The notes under the pieces are model-generated. The model saw nothing but the letters and a program-made list of their open reading frames with translations, was not told the DNA's origin and searched no databases. Made by a program: the position numbers and the translations under genes. From NCBI GenBank assembly GCA_002372465.1, contig DFGW01000258.1, positions 1-8,300 on the forward strand: 8,300 nucleotides of DNA. Reading direction: 5' to 3'. Source of the DNA: Butyrivibrio sp. UBA3740. GTDB lineage: Bacteria; Bacillota; Clostridia; Lachnospirales; Lachnospiraceae. Positions within the stretch are counted from its first letter, which is position 1, and each line of letters begins with the position of its first letter. Positions 1 through 6,927 of the stretch are shown here, piece by piece.

Positions 1-389
1 TACATCTCACGCCACTCAAGGTCTCCTCTGTCAAGTGATTTAATAAGAAGCTCAGCTGAAGCAAGGTTTGTCGCAACAGGAATGTTGTGCATATCACAAA
101 GTGTCATGACATTATTGATATCAGGCTCATGTGACTTAACTGTGAGTGGATCTCTGAGGAAAATAACCAGATCTATCTCATTGTGCTCAATTGCTGCTCC
201 AAGCTGCTGTGATCCCCCAAGATGTCCGGCAAGATATTTATGAACAGTTAAATTTGTAACCTCTTCTATAAGTCTGCCGGTTGTGCCGGTGGCAAAAAGA
301 TCGTTTTTACTAAGAATCCCCCTATAAGCAATGCAGAAATTCTGCATAAGTCTCTTTTTAGCATCATGAGCTATTAATGCTATATTCAT
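1..389 (-). CDS. mgsA: Methylglyoxal synthase family protein, 3' end cut by window; catalytic Asp replaced by Ser
   Basis: The ATG at 389-387 opens a frame of 129 complete codons running off the left edge. The next codon begins TA, so it is either a stop or Tyr; the family is usually about 125-155 residues, so little is missing. It matches methylglyoxal synthase, which converts dihydroxyacetone phosphate to methylglyoxal and phosphate. It begins [12 protein letters not shown] with His8 and Asp9, has the phosphate-binding ATGTTG (33-38) and FLRDPL with Asp80, then SHEPD with His87 and Asp90, and ends near [15 protein letters not shown] sequence ([11 protein letters not shown], 105-115). The exception is GHLGGSQQ (55-62), where E. 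coli has GPMGGDQQ with the catalytic base Asp71; here the residue is Ser60. The start is 5 bp after the rodA stop. The ribosome binding site GGGAGGG (400-406) lies in the rodA end. Family membership is clear; methylglyoxal synthase activity is not. Confidence 0.85.
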   Translation of the reverse strand, partial: MNIALIAHDAKKRLMQNFCIAYRGILSKNDLFATGTTGRLIEEVTNLTVHKYLAGHLGGSQQLGAAIEHNEIDLVIFLRDPLTVKSHEPDINNVMTLCDMHNIPVATNLASAELLIKSLDRGDLEWREM

Positions 390-394
390 TGAAG

Positions 395-1525
395 CTATAC
401 CCTCCCTGTAATGTATTTATTGCCCTGCAGACGGACATTTAACACAAAGCCCATACCTGCATAGACACTGATAAGCGAAGTAAGACCGTAGCTTACGAAA
501 GGAAGCGGAATTCCTGTATTAGGCATAACCCCTGTTGCAACGCCCATATTAAGAAATCCCTGAAATCCAACCCAGGCACCAACACCTGCAGCTATTACCG
601 CTCCGGCCATATTCTTGGCACGAAGAGATATCATAAAGCAACGAATGGCGATAAGCATGATAAGTGCCACCACCAGACACGCCCCGACAAAGCCAAACTC
701 CTCTCCTATAACTGTAAAAATAAAGTCAGTCTGAGATTCCGAAATGAAACCACCGTTTAAAACAGAGCTGATCTCATTAGTATTATAGCCCTTTCCATAG
801 AGCTGGCCTGAACCGATGGCCATCATGGAATTCAGAGTCTGATATGCATCAGAATTGGCATAATCCTCAGGATGAAGCCAGGCCAAAATACGCCTCTGCT
901 GGTATTCATGCAAAATGCTGCTTTCCCCCTGTACAGCGTTGTAAATGATAAATAACGCCAATGGAATAGCTGTTCCCAGAACAAAAGCTACAATCTTCCA
1001 GTTGATGCCGGCCACAAATATGATGGAAGCAAATATTATCATGACCATGATACAGGTAGAAAGATCCGGCTGTGATGCTATAAGCAAAAGCGGAACTGCC
1101 AGGAATAACAGACAAATAACGATAAAACCTAAATTCTTGACTTTATCCTTATATTTCATAATAAACTGCGCATAAAATAAAATCAATAAAATTTTGGCCG
1201 TCTCCGAGGGCTGAAACGTAATGCCAAAGAGGTTTATCCACCTCTGGGCACCATTGGTGCTCGAGCCCAGAGGAGAAAGAACAAGGCCTAAAAGAACTAT
1301 GTTTGCCAGGTAGGCAATAATGTAGAATTTGACAAACCACATATAGTCCAAAAGTGACAGAAACACCATAATAAATATACCAAGAGCCATACCAGCGATC
1401 TGTTTGTTCTTGGAAGAAGGATCCGCCGAACTGATAGACATTATACCTATAATTGTTAAACTGATGACCATCAGTACCAGAGCAAAATCGTAGTCGATGA
1501 TCTTATACTTCTTAAAATATTCCAT
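395..1525 (-). CDS. rodA: Peptidoglycan glycosyltransferase RodA (SEDS family)
   Basis: A 376-residue polytopic membrane protein with about ten helices, normal for RodA. SEDS proteins polymerise lipid II into glycan strands and work as a pair with a class B PBP, here the PBP2 just upstream. Family signatures are AQRWINL (93-99), FQPSETAK (104-111), QPDLSTC (152-158), [16 protein letters not shown] (264-279) and [10 protein letters not shown] (338-347). Asp267 in the SQTDF segment matches the essential acidic residue of RodA/FtsW. The ATG is 9 bp after the pbp2 stop. Its ribosome binding site AAGGA (1532-1536) overlaps that stop, with a 6-nt spacer. FtsW is the alternative, since both share these motifs. 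The company of mreBCD and pbp2 decides for RodA. The gene's last codons carry the ribosome binding site of mgsA. Confidence 0.93.
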   Translation of the reverse strand: MEYFKKYKIIDYDFALVLMVISLTIIGIMSISSADPSSKNKQIAGMALGIFIMVFLSLLDYMWFVKFYIIAYLANIVLLGLVLSPLGSSTNGAQRWINLFGITFQPSETAKILLILFYAQFIMKYKDKVKNLGFIVICLLFLAVPLLLIASQPDLSTCIMVMIIFASIIFVAGINWKIVAFVLGTAIPLALFIIYNAVQGESSILHEYQQRRILAWLHPEDYANSDAYQTLNSMMAIGSGQLYGKGYNTNEISSVLNGGFISESQTDFIFTVIGEEFGFVGACLVVALIMLIAIRCFMISLRAKNMAGAVIAAGVGAWVGFQGFLNMGVATGVMPNTGIPLPFVSYGLTSLISVYAGMGFVLNVRLQGNKYITGRV

Positions 1526-1534
1526 ATCTGTTCC

Positions 1535-4393
1535 TTAATCAGCGTTGGTAGCACCATCTTGAAGAGTTTGTGCAGTACCGGAGATGATCTCATCTTCATC
1601 CCGAAGTTCAAAGTAATAAGTCAGAGCCTCCTTGGTGATCTGTGCAGCGTAGCTGGAGGTATAACCGTAAGCGATTCTGGTAGCAATGGCTATTTCCGGG
1701 CTCTCATAAGGCGCATAGCAGACAAAAAGCGAATGGTTTGGCCTGGATGCTGACTCCTGGGCTGTTCCGGTCTTTCCTGCAACAGCTACCCCAAGATTTG
1801 CATAATAAGACTTATCCTGTACCACCTGTCTCATACCGGTGTGGATCGCATTCCAGTAAGAAGCAGGCATATCCACAGTATTCCTGATACTGGCATTGTA
1901 GTCCTCCAGAAGATTGCCGTTGGAATCAGTGGTCTTGTCTATCAAAGTAAGGTTAAAGCAGGTTCCGCTGTTGGCAACGGTGGTAACATATCTGGCAAGT
2001 CCCACAGTTGTGTAGGAATGGGAGCCCTGACCAATAGCAGAACGAACCGCGTCCTGATCGGAAACCTGAGGCTCAGACTCAGCTATTTCAATACCGGATT
2101 TCTCTGTAAGTCCGTACATATCCGCATAGGTTGCAAGCTTTTGAAGACCGATCTCCGGAGAATAGTTTCCGCCGGTAAGACCAAGTCTGTAACCCACTTC
2201 GTAAAAGAAAACGTTGCAGGAATTACGGATTCCGCCTGTTACATTAAGCCCACCATGGCCTCTTGGATAGATCCAGCATCTTGGACCCGGATTAAACTTT
2301 TCAAATATACCTCCGCAGTAGATAACAGAATCAGTAGTAATAACCCCTTCAGTAAGGCCTGCAGTGGCTGAAACCATTTTAAAGGTAGATCCGGGAGCAG
2401 TCTTTTGCTGAGTCGCATAATTGTAAAGCGGATTGGAATTATCACTTCGAAGCTTAGCGTAGTAAGCAGCATCAACTCCGTTTGCCATCAAATTGTTATC
2501 ATATCCCGGATATGAAACCAGAGCCAGAACATCACCGGTCTTAACATCGGTAACAACCATTGAGCCTGTGCAAGGGTCAAGAGCAAGCTGAGCAGGTGTG
2601 ATATCAAGGTTTGAAATCCTGTTTATCATAAAGGAATAAGCAGACTCTCCGCCTCTTAACCAAAGTGAAAGCTCCTCCTCATCCACATGGATATCGCCCT
2701 GTTCAACTATGATATTGCACACTTCTGTACCGGAGATATATCCATCCAGCAAAAGATACTTGTACAGCCTTGTCTGGAAGTCATAATCCTCAGAAAGCTC
2801 CTGCTCAATATATCTTACTATCTGTTTAAATATCTCCTCAGAATCAGCATACTGGTTATCAATTGAGAGCTTAGATACATCAACCCAGTTCATTGCGATG
2901 GTATATTTCAGGTATTCCGCAAGGGAGATGGTCTCGTCCTTGGTCCAGGCTATGTACATCTCATCCTCACGATCAACCTTTGAAGAGTCGATTATGCCAT
3001 CGGAATACAGCATCGCTGCAATATGACTCATATACCACTGATACTCCTTGGAAAGCTGGTCATAAGGAGTTTTCTTTTCCATCAGTTCATTTTCAAGCTC
3101 TGCCAAAACGGCACTGTTCTTATTAACAAACTGCTCATAGACAGCCCTTTCGCTGTCTCCTGCATCCTTGGCATTAAAATGGCTGATATCTACAACATCA
3201 TTGTCAAATATTGCATAGTACACATCGTAAATAGGAATAACAATATTGCTTGAACTGGAGGTTGAGGTGTAGGTATAAGTCTTGACATTCTGTATCTTAG
3301 AAACAAGAATACCCGCCAGGGACTGCTCAATAATGTTATAGCAGGCCTCCGTAAGCTCTTTATCTATAGTCAGATAGACGTCATTACCTGCAACAGAATC
3401 AACGTAGTTGCTGGTTTCAATTACCTGTCCTGTGTTATCAACGTAGACAGTCTCTGACCCTTTTGTACCCTGAAGGACACTTTCCATAGCCTGTTCGATA
3501 CCGGATTTACCTACAGTATCATTAAGGCCATAGCTTGGATTTGTCTGCTGAAGAGAGACAAGCTCGTCCTCGGAAATCTTACCGGTATAACCAAGGAGCT
3601 GTGAAAAATATACGGAATCCACATACTTTCTGGCAGTGCTCTCCTCAATGGAAACACCATCCAGCATTGACGCATTCTCCATAACATCTGCCACAGTCTG
3701 ATCGCTGACATCTGAAGCCACCGTTGTATCAATGTACTTCTGGTAGCTGTTCTGGTTCATGTTGTAGCGGATATTCAAAATCTTTAAAGCTCTGCTCTTG
3801 GAATAGCCTTTCCCGGGCACAAAGGTTGAAGAATCCTCAGGATCTTCATAGTCTCCGATCTTGAAGCTCTTGTAAAGATCCTCGACCACTTCTGCAGCTG
3901 TCTTGGTCTTCTCCTCATACTTAAGGTCGTTAACGGAAGCATGTCCATAAACATCCGCAAGGAATCTCAAAAGAGCATTCCCCTCCACGGTAAATTCATA
4001 GCTGCCTGCGTCATTTACAATAATATTGAAATCCTGATCTACAGAATCTCCGTTCTCCTCAATAATGTCGATAAGTTCATTCAAAGTGTCGTTAATGGCC
4101 TTATGCTTTCCTGAGCCGGATTTATAAACGTCCTCAATGGTAACTGAGTTAGCCAGTTCGTTGTAGGCAAGAAGATTCCCTTTCCGGTCATAGATATTTC
4201 CTCTGGCTGCCTGAATGGTCTTTTCCTTTTTGATCTTAAGCTTAAAGGTATCCAGATAGTACTCGCCATTAATTACCTGCAGGGAAAAGAGCCTGTAGAC
4301 CAATATACAGCCCAGGACAACAAGAACTCCAGAAACAATAACTGCTCTGGAGGTTATAAACTTTATGAATTCCTCTTTAAAACTATCAAACAA
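1535..4393 (-). CDS. mrdA: Class B penicillin-binding protein 2 (MrdA type), elongasome transpeptidase, with large insertion
   Basis: A 952-residue D,D-transpeptidase that cross-links peptidoglycan outside the membrane. It has one N-terminal membrane helix at about 18-36, then the pedestal (PBP dimer) region opening with AARGNIYDRKGNLLAYNE (62-79) and continuing to a GIEQAME motif (298-304). The transpeptidase core runs from about 605. The three active-site motifs are intact: S669-T-F-K672 with nucleophile Ser669, S725-C-N727, and K874-T-G876. Typical class B PBPs of this type are about 600-750 residues. The excess lies largely between LTID (341-344) and GSMVVTDVKTG (610-620), where about 30 residues are usual and about 265 are found. 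The pedestal is also long. The inserted part is acidic, tyrosine-rich and looks helical. The start is TTG, overlapping mreD by 8 bp. Paired with rodA 9 bp downstream. The place in the operon favours PBP2 over a division or sporulation PBP. Confidence 0.92.
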   Translation of the reverse strand: MFDSFKEEFIKFITSRAVIVSGVLVVLGCILVYRLFSLQVINGEYYLDTFKLKIKKEKTIQAARGNIYDRKGNLLAYNELANSVTIEDVYKSGSGKHKAINDTLNELIDIIEENGDSVDQDFNIIVNDAGSYEFTVEGNALLRFLADVYGHASVNDLKYEEKTKTAAEVVEDLYKSFKIGDYEDPEDSSTFVPGKGYSKSRALKILNIRYNMNQNSYQKYIDTTVASDVSDQTVADVMENASMLDGVSIEESTARKYVDSVYFSQLLGYTGKISEDELVSLQQTNPSYGLNDTVGKSGIEQAMESVLQGTKGSETVYVDNTGQVIETSNYVDSVAGNDVYLTIDKELTEACYNIIEQSLAGILVSKIQNVKTYTYTSTSSSSNIVIPIYDVYYAIFDNDVVDISHFNAKDAGDSERAVYEQFVNKNSAVLAELENELMEKKTPYDQLSKEYQWYMSHIAAMLYSDGIIDSSKVDREDEMYIAWTKDETISLAEYLKYTIAMNWVDVSKLSIDNQYADSEEIFKQIVRYIEQELSEDYDFQTRLYKYLLLDGYISGTEVCNIIVEQGDIHVDEEELSLWLRGGESAYSFMINRISNLDITPAQLALDPCTGSMVVTDVKTGDVLALVSYPGYDNNLMANGVDAAYYAKLRSDNSNPLYNYATQQKTAPGSTFKMVSATAGLTEGVITTDSVIYCGGIFEKFNPGPRCWIYPRGHGGLNVTGGIRNSCNVFFYEVGYRLGLTGGNYSPEIGLQKLATYADMYGLTEKSGIEIAESEPQVSDQDAVRSAIGQGSHSYTTVGLARYVTTVANSGTCFNLTLIDKTTDSNGNLLEDYNASIRNTVDMPASYWNAIHTGMRQVVQDKSYYANLGVAVAGKTGTAQESASRPNHSLFVCYAPYESPEIAIATRIAYGYTSSYAAQITKEALTYYFELRDEDEIISGTAQTLQDGATNAD

Positions 4394-4910
4394 ACTTCTT
4401 CGCGCTCCTTAGCTCTTTTTCATCAATAGAGTTATTAACCCACAATATTACCGGGTAATAAAAGATTGCTATCAAAGCGGTATAAACCAGCTCAGGAATA
4501 ATTATGTTATTCATGTAATATCCGATATCGAACTTGGTCCTGAAAAGAAACATCAGCACATAGCAGATAAATCCGAAAACAAAGTCAGAAATGCTTATGA
4601 TGAGGATGGGGATAGCCAGATTCTGTGTAAAAAAGACATCATGAAGCTTCCCGACTATAAATCCAATGTACATGTAAATAAGCGCATAAAATCCAATATA
4701 GGTTCCAAAGAAAACATCTACCAAAAGTCCACAAAAGAAACCGGTTAAAAGCCCCGGTTTATCGCCCTTTATAAACCCCGTTGACGCAGTCATGATGATC
4801 AGCAGATTCGGGGTAACACCGCCAAAATCTATAACACGAAACAGCGTTGTCTGCAGGATAAAAGAGATAAGAATAAATATGAAATTAAACAAAGGACGTC
4901 TGAAATTCAT
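4386..4910 (-). CDS. mreD: Rod shape-determining protein MreD
   Basis: A 174-residue, highly hydrophobic integral membrane protein with about six helices (roughly 7-25, 33-48, 52-70, 72-90, 98-122 and 135-157). The family signature is present: PNLLIIM (34-40), then GLLVDVFFGTYIGFYALIY (61-79) with the conserved Asp65 and glycines. MreD is part of the MreCD complex in the membrane that links MreB filaments to RodA and PBP2. The ATG lies 8 bp after the mreC stop. An AAGG ribosome binding site (4917-4920) overlaps that stop region. The 3' end overlaps the start of the PBP2 gene by 8 bp. The charged tail (DEKELRSAKKFV) is cytoplasmic by the positive-inside trend. Assignment rests on the signature, hydropathy and its place between mreC and pbp2. 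Confidence 0.93.
   Translation of the reverse strand: MNFRRPLFNFIFILISFILQTTLFRVIDFGGVTPNLLIIMTASTGFIKGDKPGLLTGFFCGLLVDVFFGTYIGFYALIYMYIGFIVGKLHDVFFTQNLAIPILIISISDFVFGFICYVLMFLFRTKFDIGYYMNNIIIPELVYTALIAIFYYPVILWVNNSIDEKELRSAKKFV
4405..4410 (-). promoter_or_regulatory. Ribosome binding site inside mreD for a TTG-started PBP2
   Basis: AAGGAG on the minus strand lies 11 nt before the TTG at 4393-4391. An in-frame TAA at 4411-4409 prevents any longer start, and the TTG gives the expected short cytoplasmic N-terminus before the membrane helix. Being within the last codons of mreD, the site suggests coupled translation. Confidence 0.7.
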
Positions 4911-4918
4911 ACTTTACC

Positions 4919-5788
4919 TTAATTACCTACGTTTTTCTTCTGATCCAGGATCACCAGAACCTCATTCATGTGCTCAAAATCCACTGCCGGTGTAAGTCTC
5001 CCGGATTTGGTAAGATTGTTGGAGTCGTCATCAATTGTTGAGATATAACCGATGAGTATTCCCGGCAGATATTTATCACTGATGTTGGAGGTAACGACCT
5101 TATCACCGATGCTGACCTTGTCCGCATCATCAACAAGCTTGGAAAATCCTATGTATCCCTGCCTGTATAATTCCAGATCTCCCGAAACAATAAGGTTATC
5201 AGAGGAGGAAAGCACCATTCCGCTGACCGCCGCATTATCCGCAATAATGGACTGGACCTTTGCCCAGTCAGGACCCACATCTATTACTCTTCCAACCAGT
5301 CCACCACCGGCAATGACATTCATATCGGTCAAAATACCGTCGTCAGAGCCCTTGTCTATTACAAAGGAGTGATACCAGTTACCTGCATCCTTGGCAATGA
5401 TCCTGGCTCCTGTCTTTTTATAGCCTTCATACTGTGAATCCAGCTCGTAGAGGTTTCGAAGTTCAGTAAGCTCATACTTCTCCTGCTCCAGGTTAGTGTT
5501 GGTTACAGTAAGTTCATTGATCTGTTCCTTTAGACGCTCATTCTCCTCAAGGAGCTTCGTTATGGATGAGAGGCGCTCTGTTGTGTCCTGCAAAAATGAA
5601 CCCACCGTAGTGATTCCCTTTTGGAAGGGTACAACAAAAACACCAGCAAAGGAATTAAGTGGCCCGGTAAACAAGCTGGTGTTAAAGGTTATAACTATAG
5701 TTCCCACACAGAGGATTGTTAAAATAAAGAGGAGATATTTACTTGGAAGTGTAAATTCTTCTCCTCTTCTCCTGATAATAGGACTCAT
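4919..5788 (-). CDS. mreC: Rod shape-determining protein MreC
   Basis: A 289-residue bitopic membrane protein with the standard MreC plan: a short basic cytoplasmic N-terminus (RRRGE), one membrane helix at about 17-35, a coiled coil at about 68-112 (ERLSSITKLLEENERLKEQI and on), and two extracellular beta domains. Recognisable signatures are NWYHSFVIDKGSDDGI (137-152), GGLVGRVIDVGP (162-173), YLPGILIGYI (240-249) and the closing PAVDFEHMNEVLVI (267-280). MreC scaffolds the elongasome and is known to activate PBP2. The ATG follows the mreB stop directly (TAAATG). Its ribosome binding site GAGGA (5796-5800) lies inside the mreB coding end, so translation of the two is likely coupled. Length is in the usual range of about 270-300. 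I see nothing abnormal. Confidence 0.95.
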   Translation of the reverse strand: MSPIIRRRGEEFTLPSKYLLFILTILCVGTIVITFNTSLFTGPLNSFAGVFVVPFQKGITTVGSFLQDTTERLSSITKLLEENERLKEQINELTVTNTNLEQEKYELTELRNLYELDSQYEGYKKTGARIIAKDAGNWYHSFVIDKGSDDGILTDMNVIAGGGLVGRVIDVGPDWAKVQSIIADNAAVSGMVLSSSDNLIVSGDLELYRQGYIGFSKLVDDADKVSIGDKVVTSNISDKYLPGILIGYISTIDDDSNNLTKSGRLTPAVDFEHMNEVLVILDQKKNVGN

Positions 5789-6793
5789 TTATTTGTCCTC
5801 TTCAATTCCATATGCAAGAGCTTTGTACTGATCTTCCTTGATGATCTTGGAAAGGCCCAGAGCAACAGAACCAATTGGATTCTCTGCGATGTTTACATTA
5901 AGTCCAACACCGTTTGAAAGGCGCTGTGCCAGATGACATACCTGGGATGCTCCGCCTGTAAGGTAAAGACCATTCTTGAAGATATCAGCAGCAAGTTCCG
6001 GAGGAGTCTTCTCCAGAGCAGCCTTGATGTTATCAAGGATAGCGTCAAAGTTCTCTATAAGTGACTGGTTGAGAAGATCGGTTGGAATCTGTCTCTCAAC
6101 AGGAAGTCCTGTAACAATGTCGCGACCGTAAACAACAGCATCCTTGCCCTCTTTTTCAAGGTCCTTAAGGGACATCTTGACGTTCTCAGAGGTCTTCTCA
6201 CCAATGAGAAGTCCGAATTCCTTACGGATCACGTTCCTGATGGATTCATCAAACTTCTTACCACCAACCTTTATAAGCTTACTAACTACGATGCCTCTAA
6301 GAGAAAGGATTGAAATCTCAGTTGTGTCATAGCCAACGTTAACGACTAAAACACCCTGGGAATTCATGACGTCGACATTCATTCCAAGGCCGTCTGCCAA
6401 AGGCTTCTTGACCATCATGATCTTCTTGGCCTTGATGCCGGCATCGTTGATAAGATCGTGGAAAGCCCTTCTCTCAACTTCTGTAACATCCTTGGGAACA
6501 GCTATATAAACCTCACAGGGCTTAACTGAACCCTTCATCTGATCTGTGATAAAGAGCTTAACCAGGGTCTCCATGTGCTCAATGTCAGCGATAACACCGC
6601 TGTTGAGAGGATAAGAAATCTTGATCTTATCGGGAGCCTTCTCGTACATTTCATATGCTGAATTGCCATAGGCAAAGACATTAGTCTTGTTCTCAATGGC
6701 GATCATATTCTTTTCTACGGTAAGTCCATCCTCATCTCTGTTGTAAATCTTGATATTGCTTGTTCCAAGATCAATTCCGAATATATTAGCCAA
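5789..6793 (-). CDS. mreB: MreB-family rod-shape actin homologue, divergent ATPase site
   Basis: A 334-residue actin-fold protein, typical of MreB length (about 330-350). It forms membrane-bound filaments on the inner face of the membrane that guide lateral wall synthesis. Visible segments are the phosphate-1 loop IDLGTSNIKIY (7-17), SGVIADIEHME (65-75), the VPKDVTEVERRA stretch (99-110), the phosphate-2 loop VNVGYDTTE (151-159), LLIGEKTSE (195-203), RDIVTGLP (224-231), EKTPPELAADI (261-271) and the adenosine loop LTGGAS (278-283). Two catalytic positions differ from canonical MreB. The EEP motif is KKP (129-131), placing Lys130 at E. coli Glu143. The DIGGGTTE motif is NVGYDTTE, placing Asn152 at E. 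coli Asp165. It starts at TTG behind AAGGAGG. Its stop TAA abuts the mreC ATG with no gap. First gene of the mre operon. Mbl- or MreBH-like naming cannot be excluded, but the neighbours favour mreB. Confidence 0.9.
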   Translation of the reverse strand: MANIFGIDLGTSNIKIYNRDEDGLTVEKNMIAIENKTNVFAYGNSAYEMYEKAPDKIKISYPLNSGVIADIEHMETLVKLFITDQMKGSVKPCEVYIAVPKDVTEVERRAFHDLINDAGIKAKKIMMVKKPLADGLGMNVDVMNSQGVLVVNVGYDTTEISILSLRGIVVSKLIKVGGKKFDESIRNVIRKEFGLLIGEKTSENVKMSLKDLEKEGKDAVVYGRDIVTGLPVERQIPTDLLNQSLIENFDAILDNIKAALEKTPPELAADIFKNGLYLTGGASQVCHLAQRLSNGVGLNVNIAENPIGSVALGLSKIIKEDQYKALAYGIEEDK

Positions 6794-6798
6794 AACAG

Positions 6799-6805
6799 CC
6801 TCCTT
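6799..6805 (-). promoter_or_regulatory. Strong ribosome binding site that fixes a TTG start for mreB
   Basis: AAGGAGG on the minus strand, a consensus Shine-Dalgarno sequence, lies 5 nt before the TTG codon at 6793-6791. The reading frame opens with the expected MreB N-terminus (MANIFGIDLGTSN), and no ATG gives a comparable start. This decides TTG as the initiation codon. Confidence 0.8.
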
Positions 6806-6813
6806 ATATCAAT

Positions 6814-6895
6814 AAAAAAAATCCGCGATATTTCCTGGTTCAAGCAGTGTTTCATGCAAGCATAAACACTGCTTGAACCAGGAAATGCCTATCGC
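6814..6895 (-). terminator. Very long hairpin with T8 tract: intrinsic terminator or leader attenuator before mreB
   Basis: Read on the minus strand, a stem of 23 perfect base pairs (arms 6864-6886 and 6830-6852) closes an 11-nt apex in which ATGC can pair with GCAT. At the base, GCGAT (6895-6891) can pair with ATCGC (6829-6825) across a 4-nt bulge (6890-6887), lengthening the stem. Three bases later comes an uninterrupted run of eight T (6821-6814). This is the classical form of a rho-independent terminator for the miaA/YnbB-like transcript. No T tract follows in the plus direction, so it is one-way. Because the likely mre promoter lies immediately upstream, the same hairpin and U tract would also be at the very 5' end of the mreB mRNA, where it could attenuate the operon or protect the 5' end. 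Confidence 0.8.
6830..6886. repeat. Perfect 23-bp inverted repeat
   Basis: The left arm (6830-6852) starts ATTTCCTGGTTCAAG and the right arm (6864-6886) ends CTTGAACCAGGAAAT. All 23 positions are complementary, with an 11-bp spacer between the arms. Arms this long and without a single mismatch exceed what termination needs. That leaves open a dispersed palindromic element or a DNA-level operator as well as the RNA hairpin. No second copy is seen in this window. Confidence 0.9.
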
Positions 6896-6897
6896 TC

Positions 6898-6927
6898 ATT
6901 ATATCACAACCAAGCCTTTATCCACAA
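6898..6927 (-). promoter_or_regulatory. Probable promoter of the mre operon (extended -10)
   Basis: On the minus strand the sequence TGATATAAT (6906-6898) is a perfect extended -10 element (TG-n-TATAAT). A weak -35 candidate, TTGTGG (6927-6922), lies 18 bp upstream. The -10 box overlaps the TAA stop of the YnbB-like gene. A start site about 6-8 bp downstream would fall near 6890-6892, at the base of the long hairpin. This is the best sigma-A-type signal in the intergenic region, and there is no room for a promoter between the hairpin's T tract and the mreB ribosome binding site. Predicted from sequence alone. Confidence 0.6.

Noticed and set aside
1..2. Calling the mgsA stop codon at the window edge
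   Set aside because: The final partial codon reads TA; it could be TAA, TAG or a Tyr codon, so the true end is not visible.
395..1525. FtsW rather than RodA
   Set aside because: The motifs are shared, but the position directly after mreBCD-pbp2 and the absence of division genes favour RodA.
1841..2371. Plus-strand open frame of 176 codons
   Set aside because: It lies wholly antisense to the conserved transpeptidase core of pbp2, its translation resembles no family I know, and it is a by-product of codon bias in the real gene.
2239..2475. Minus-strand out-of-frame ORFs inside pbp2, and similar ones inside rodA and the YnbB-like gene
   Set aside because: They overlap strongly conserved coding sequence on the same strand in another frame and show no family features.
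5052..5831. Plus-strand open frames of 106 and 111 codons opposite mreC
   Set aside because: They are antisense to well-conserved mreC sequence and look like low-complexity Ser/Thr/Pro shadow translations without a recognisable start context.
6801..6820. Possible -10 box (GATATAAG) between the T tract and the mreB ribosome binding site
   Set aside because: A start site from it would fall at or inside the ribosome binding site or coding sequence, and the region one would expect for -35 is occupied by the hairpin base.
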